Below, in pieces: positions 5,729 to 6,795 of a stretch of DNA of 6,795 nt. The first letter of the stretch is position 1. Each line of letters starts with the position of its first letter. This DNA comes from Ruaniaceae bacterium (GTDB lineage Bacteria; Actinomycetota; Actinomycetes; Actinomycetales; Actinomycetaceae): positions 1-6,795 of the forward strand of contig JAKDIE010000076.1 of the NCBI GenBank assembly GCA_030450655.1. The letters run 5' to 3'. The notes below the pieces were generated by a model. That model worked only from the letters and a program-made list of their open reading frames with translations, searched no databases and was not told the origin of the DNA. The position numbers were made by a program, and so were the translations under genes.

Positions 5729-6795
5729 CGCTCCGGGGCCGCGCCGAGCACCTTCTCGCCGAGGAAGTTCAGCACCACCTGGTACCAGATCTTCGCGTGC
5801 TGCGGCGTCAGTACCCAGTGGTTCTCGTCCGGGAAGTACAGGAACTGGTGCGGGCTCTGCCCGCCATCGCCCGCCGCGAGCCCGGATGCCGAGAGCAGCT
5901 CGTACCAGAGCCGCAGACCCTCCCCGATCGGCACCCGGTAGTCGTTGTCGCCATGGATCACGAGCAGCGGCGTGCGGATCTCGGCCACCGAGTTGTGCGG
6001 TGAGTTCGCGATCATCATCTCCGGCGAGAGCTCGCGCTGCCAGTAGGTCGAGGCGTCCGTCGTGGGCCCGAACTGGTCCAGCGCCCAGAGCGAGGCGTGC
6101 GTGACGATCGCGTCGAAGCGGTCCGTGTGGCCCGCCACCCAGTTCGCCATGTAGCCGCCGAACGAACCGCCCATGGCCGCCGTCCGAGTGGCGTCGATAT
6201 CCTCGCGCGCCTCCACCGAATCGGTGATCGCCATCAAGTCCGTGTACGGCGCCTCGCCCCAGGATCCCCACCCGCGCTGGATGAACTCCTGGCCGTATCC
6301 GGTCGAGAGCGCTGGATCCGGCAGCAGCACCGCGTACCCCTGCGCCACCAGCAGCCACGGGCACCAACGCCAACTCCACGCGTTCCACGAGGAGAGCGGG
6401 CCGCCGTGGATCCAGAGCACGAGGGGAGCGGGCGCCTGCGCACTCGCGCTCTCGGGCAGGGCAAGCCAGGCTCGCACCCGTGCACCGTCCGTCGCCGTGG
6501 TCTCCACCTCCGTGAGGGTGCCGGGGAGTGCGGGCCGTGCCGCCGCCGAGGGCAGGAGTGCGAGCGCGGCCTCGGGATCGCCGCTGGCCAGAGCCGAAAG
6601 CGGCAGGCGCACGGGCTCGTTGGGGAACTCGTAGCTGGTGCGTAGCGCGAAGATCGCCTCGGGGGTCACCTGGACGGAGGAGTACGTGCCATCCGCGGTG
6701 AGCCGGCGGGGCGCCGAGCCGTCCAGCGGCACGAGGTAGAGGGGCGCGCGGCCGTCCGTGTCCGCGGCCATCACGAGGGCGGAGCCGTCGCGGAG
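5710..6795 (-). CDS. S9-family serine peptidase (acylaminoacyl-/dipeptidyl-peptidase type), 5' end outside window
   Basis: This is the C-terminal part of a prolyl-oligopeptidase-family (S9) enzyme, which hydrolyses short peptides. The frame stays open to the window edge (LRDGSALVMAAD), so the GTG/ATG at 6774/6771 are internal, and most of the N-terminal beta-propeller is missing. Numbering from the GTG at 6774, the tail of the propeller is about 1-75 (APLYLVPLDG, RRLTADGTYSS), and the alpha/beta-hydrolase domain runs from about 95. Visible are the oxyanion-site WIHGGP (121-126), the nucleophile S204 in MGGSFGGYMA, D278 in HGDNDYRVP and H319 in FPDENHWV: a complete catalytic triad. Full-length relatives are about 600-700 residues. 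No export signal can be judged. It converges on the SQR operon and ends inside a 12-bp tandem repeat, with a second in-frame stop 12 nt later. The S9C-like assignment rests on motif wording and is not certain. Confidence 0.9.
   Translation of the reverse strand, partial: LRDGSALVMAADTDGRAPLYLVPLDGSAPRRLTADGTYSSVQVTPEAIFALRTSYEFPNEPVRLPLSALASGDPEAALALLPSAAARPALPGTLTEVETTATDGARVRAWLALPESASAQAPAPLVLWIHGGPLSSWNAWSWRWCPWLLVAQGYAVLLPDPALSTGYGQEFIQRGWGSWGEAPYTDLMAITDSVEAREDIDATRTAAMGGSFGGYMANWVAGHTDRFDAIVTHASLWALDQFGPTTDASTYWQRELSPEMMIANSPHNSVAEIRTPLLVIHGDNDYRVPIGEGLRLWYELLSASGLAAGDGGQSPHQFLYFPDENHWVLTPQHAKIWYQVVLNFLGEKVLGAAPERIELLG

Noticed and set aside
5573..6388. Minus-strand open frame overlapping the peptidase and the small SQR-linked gene
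   Set aside because: It is out of frame with the S9 peptidase, whose catalytic triad is intact, and has low-complexity Arg/Ala/Gly content.

Overview
The window comes from a high-GC bacterium, most likely an actinobacterium. Codon third positions are almost all G or C, genes are tightly packed with short gaps, and one promoter looks leaderless. I cannot fix the genus from the sequence. Gene content is mostly chromosomal metabolism. I see no rRNA, tRNA, CRISPR array, transposase or phage gene.

Layout: (1) Positions 1-2150, + strand: the end of a branched-chain-type 2-oxoacid dehydrogenase operon, with E1 beta (5' end outside the window) and a complete lipoyl E2 whose start lies 2 nt after the E1 beta stop. 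E1 alpha is presumably upstream; no E3 follows. (2) 2193-3832, - strand: a two-gene operon of an aldo/keto reductase with an intact catalytic tetrad, followed after 5 nt by an atypical SDR-type NAD(P)-binding oxidoreductase. The reductase start sits exactly where a leaderless transcript would begin. (3) 3833-4022: a divergent intergenic region holding a perfect 16-bp palindrome of CsoR/CstR operator type just upstream of the next gene. (4) 4023-5645, + strand: a sulfide:quinone oxidoreductase (SQR)-type flavoprotein with the three-cysteine pattern of that family, then an easily missed 51-codon gene for a small basic and hydrophobic protein. (5) 5710-6795, - strand: the C-terminal part of an S9-family serine peptidase, with its N-terminal propeller outside the window. 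A 4 x 12-bp imperfect tandem repeat covers its stop codon.

How the genes fit together: the E1 beta/E2 pair oxidises branched-chain 2-oxoacids to acyl-CoAs. The AKR/SDR pair looks like an NADPH-dependent carbonyl-reduction or stress unit. The most interesting part is region 3-4. Palindrome, SQR and small protein together read as a compact sulfide-oxidation unit that is probably de-repressed by persulfide (CstR-like) or possibly copper (CsoR-like). The regulator itself is not in the window. This is an inference from motif and gene identity, not a demonstrated function.
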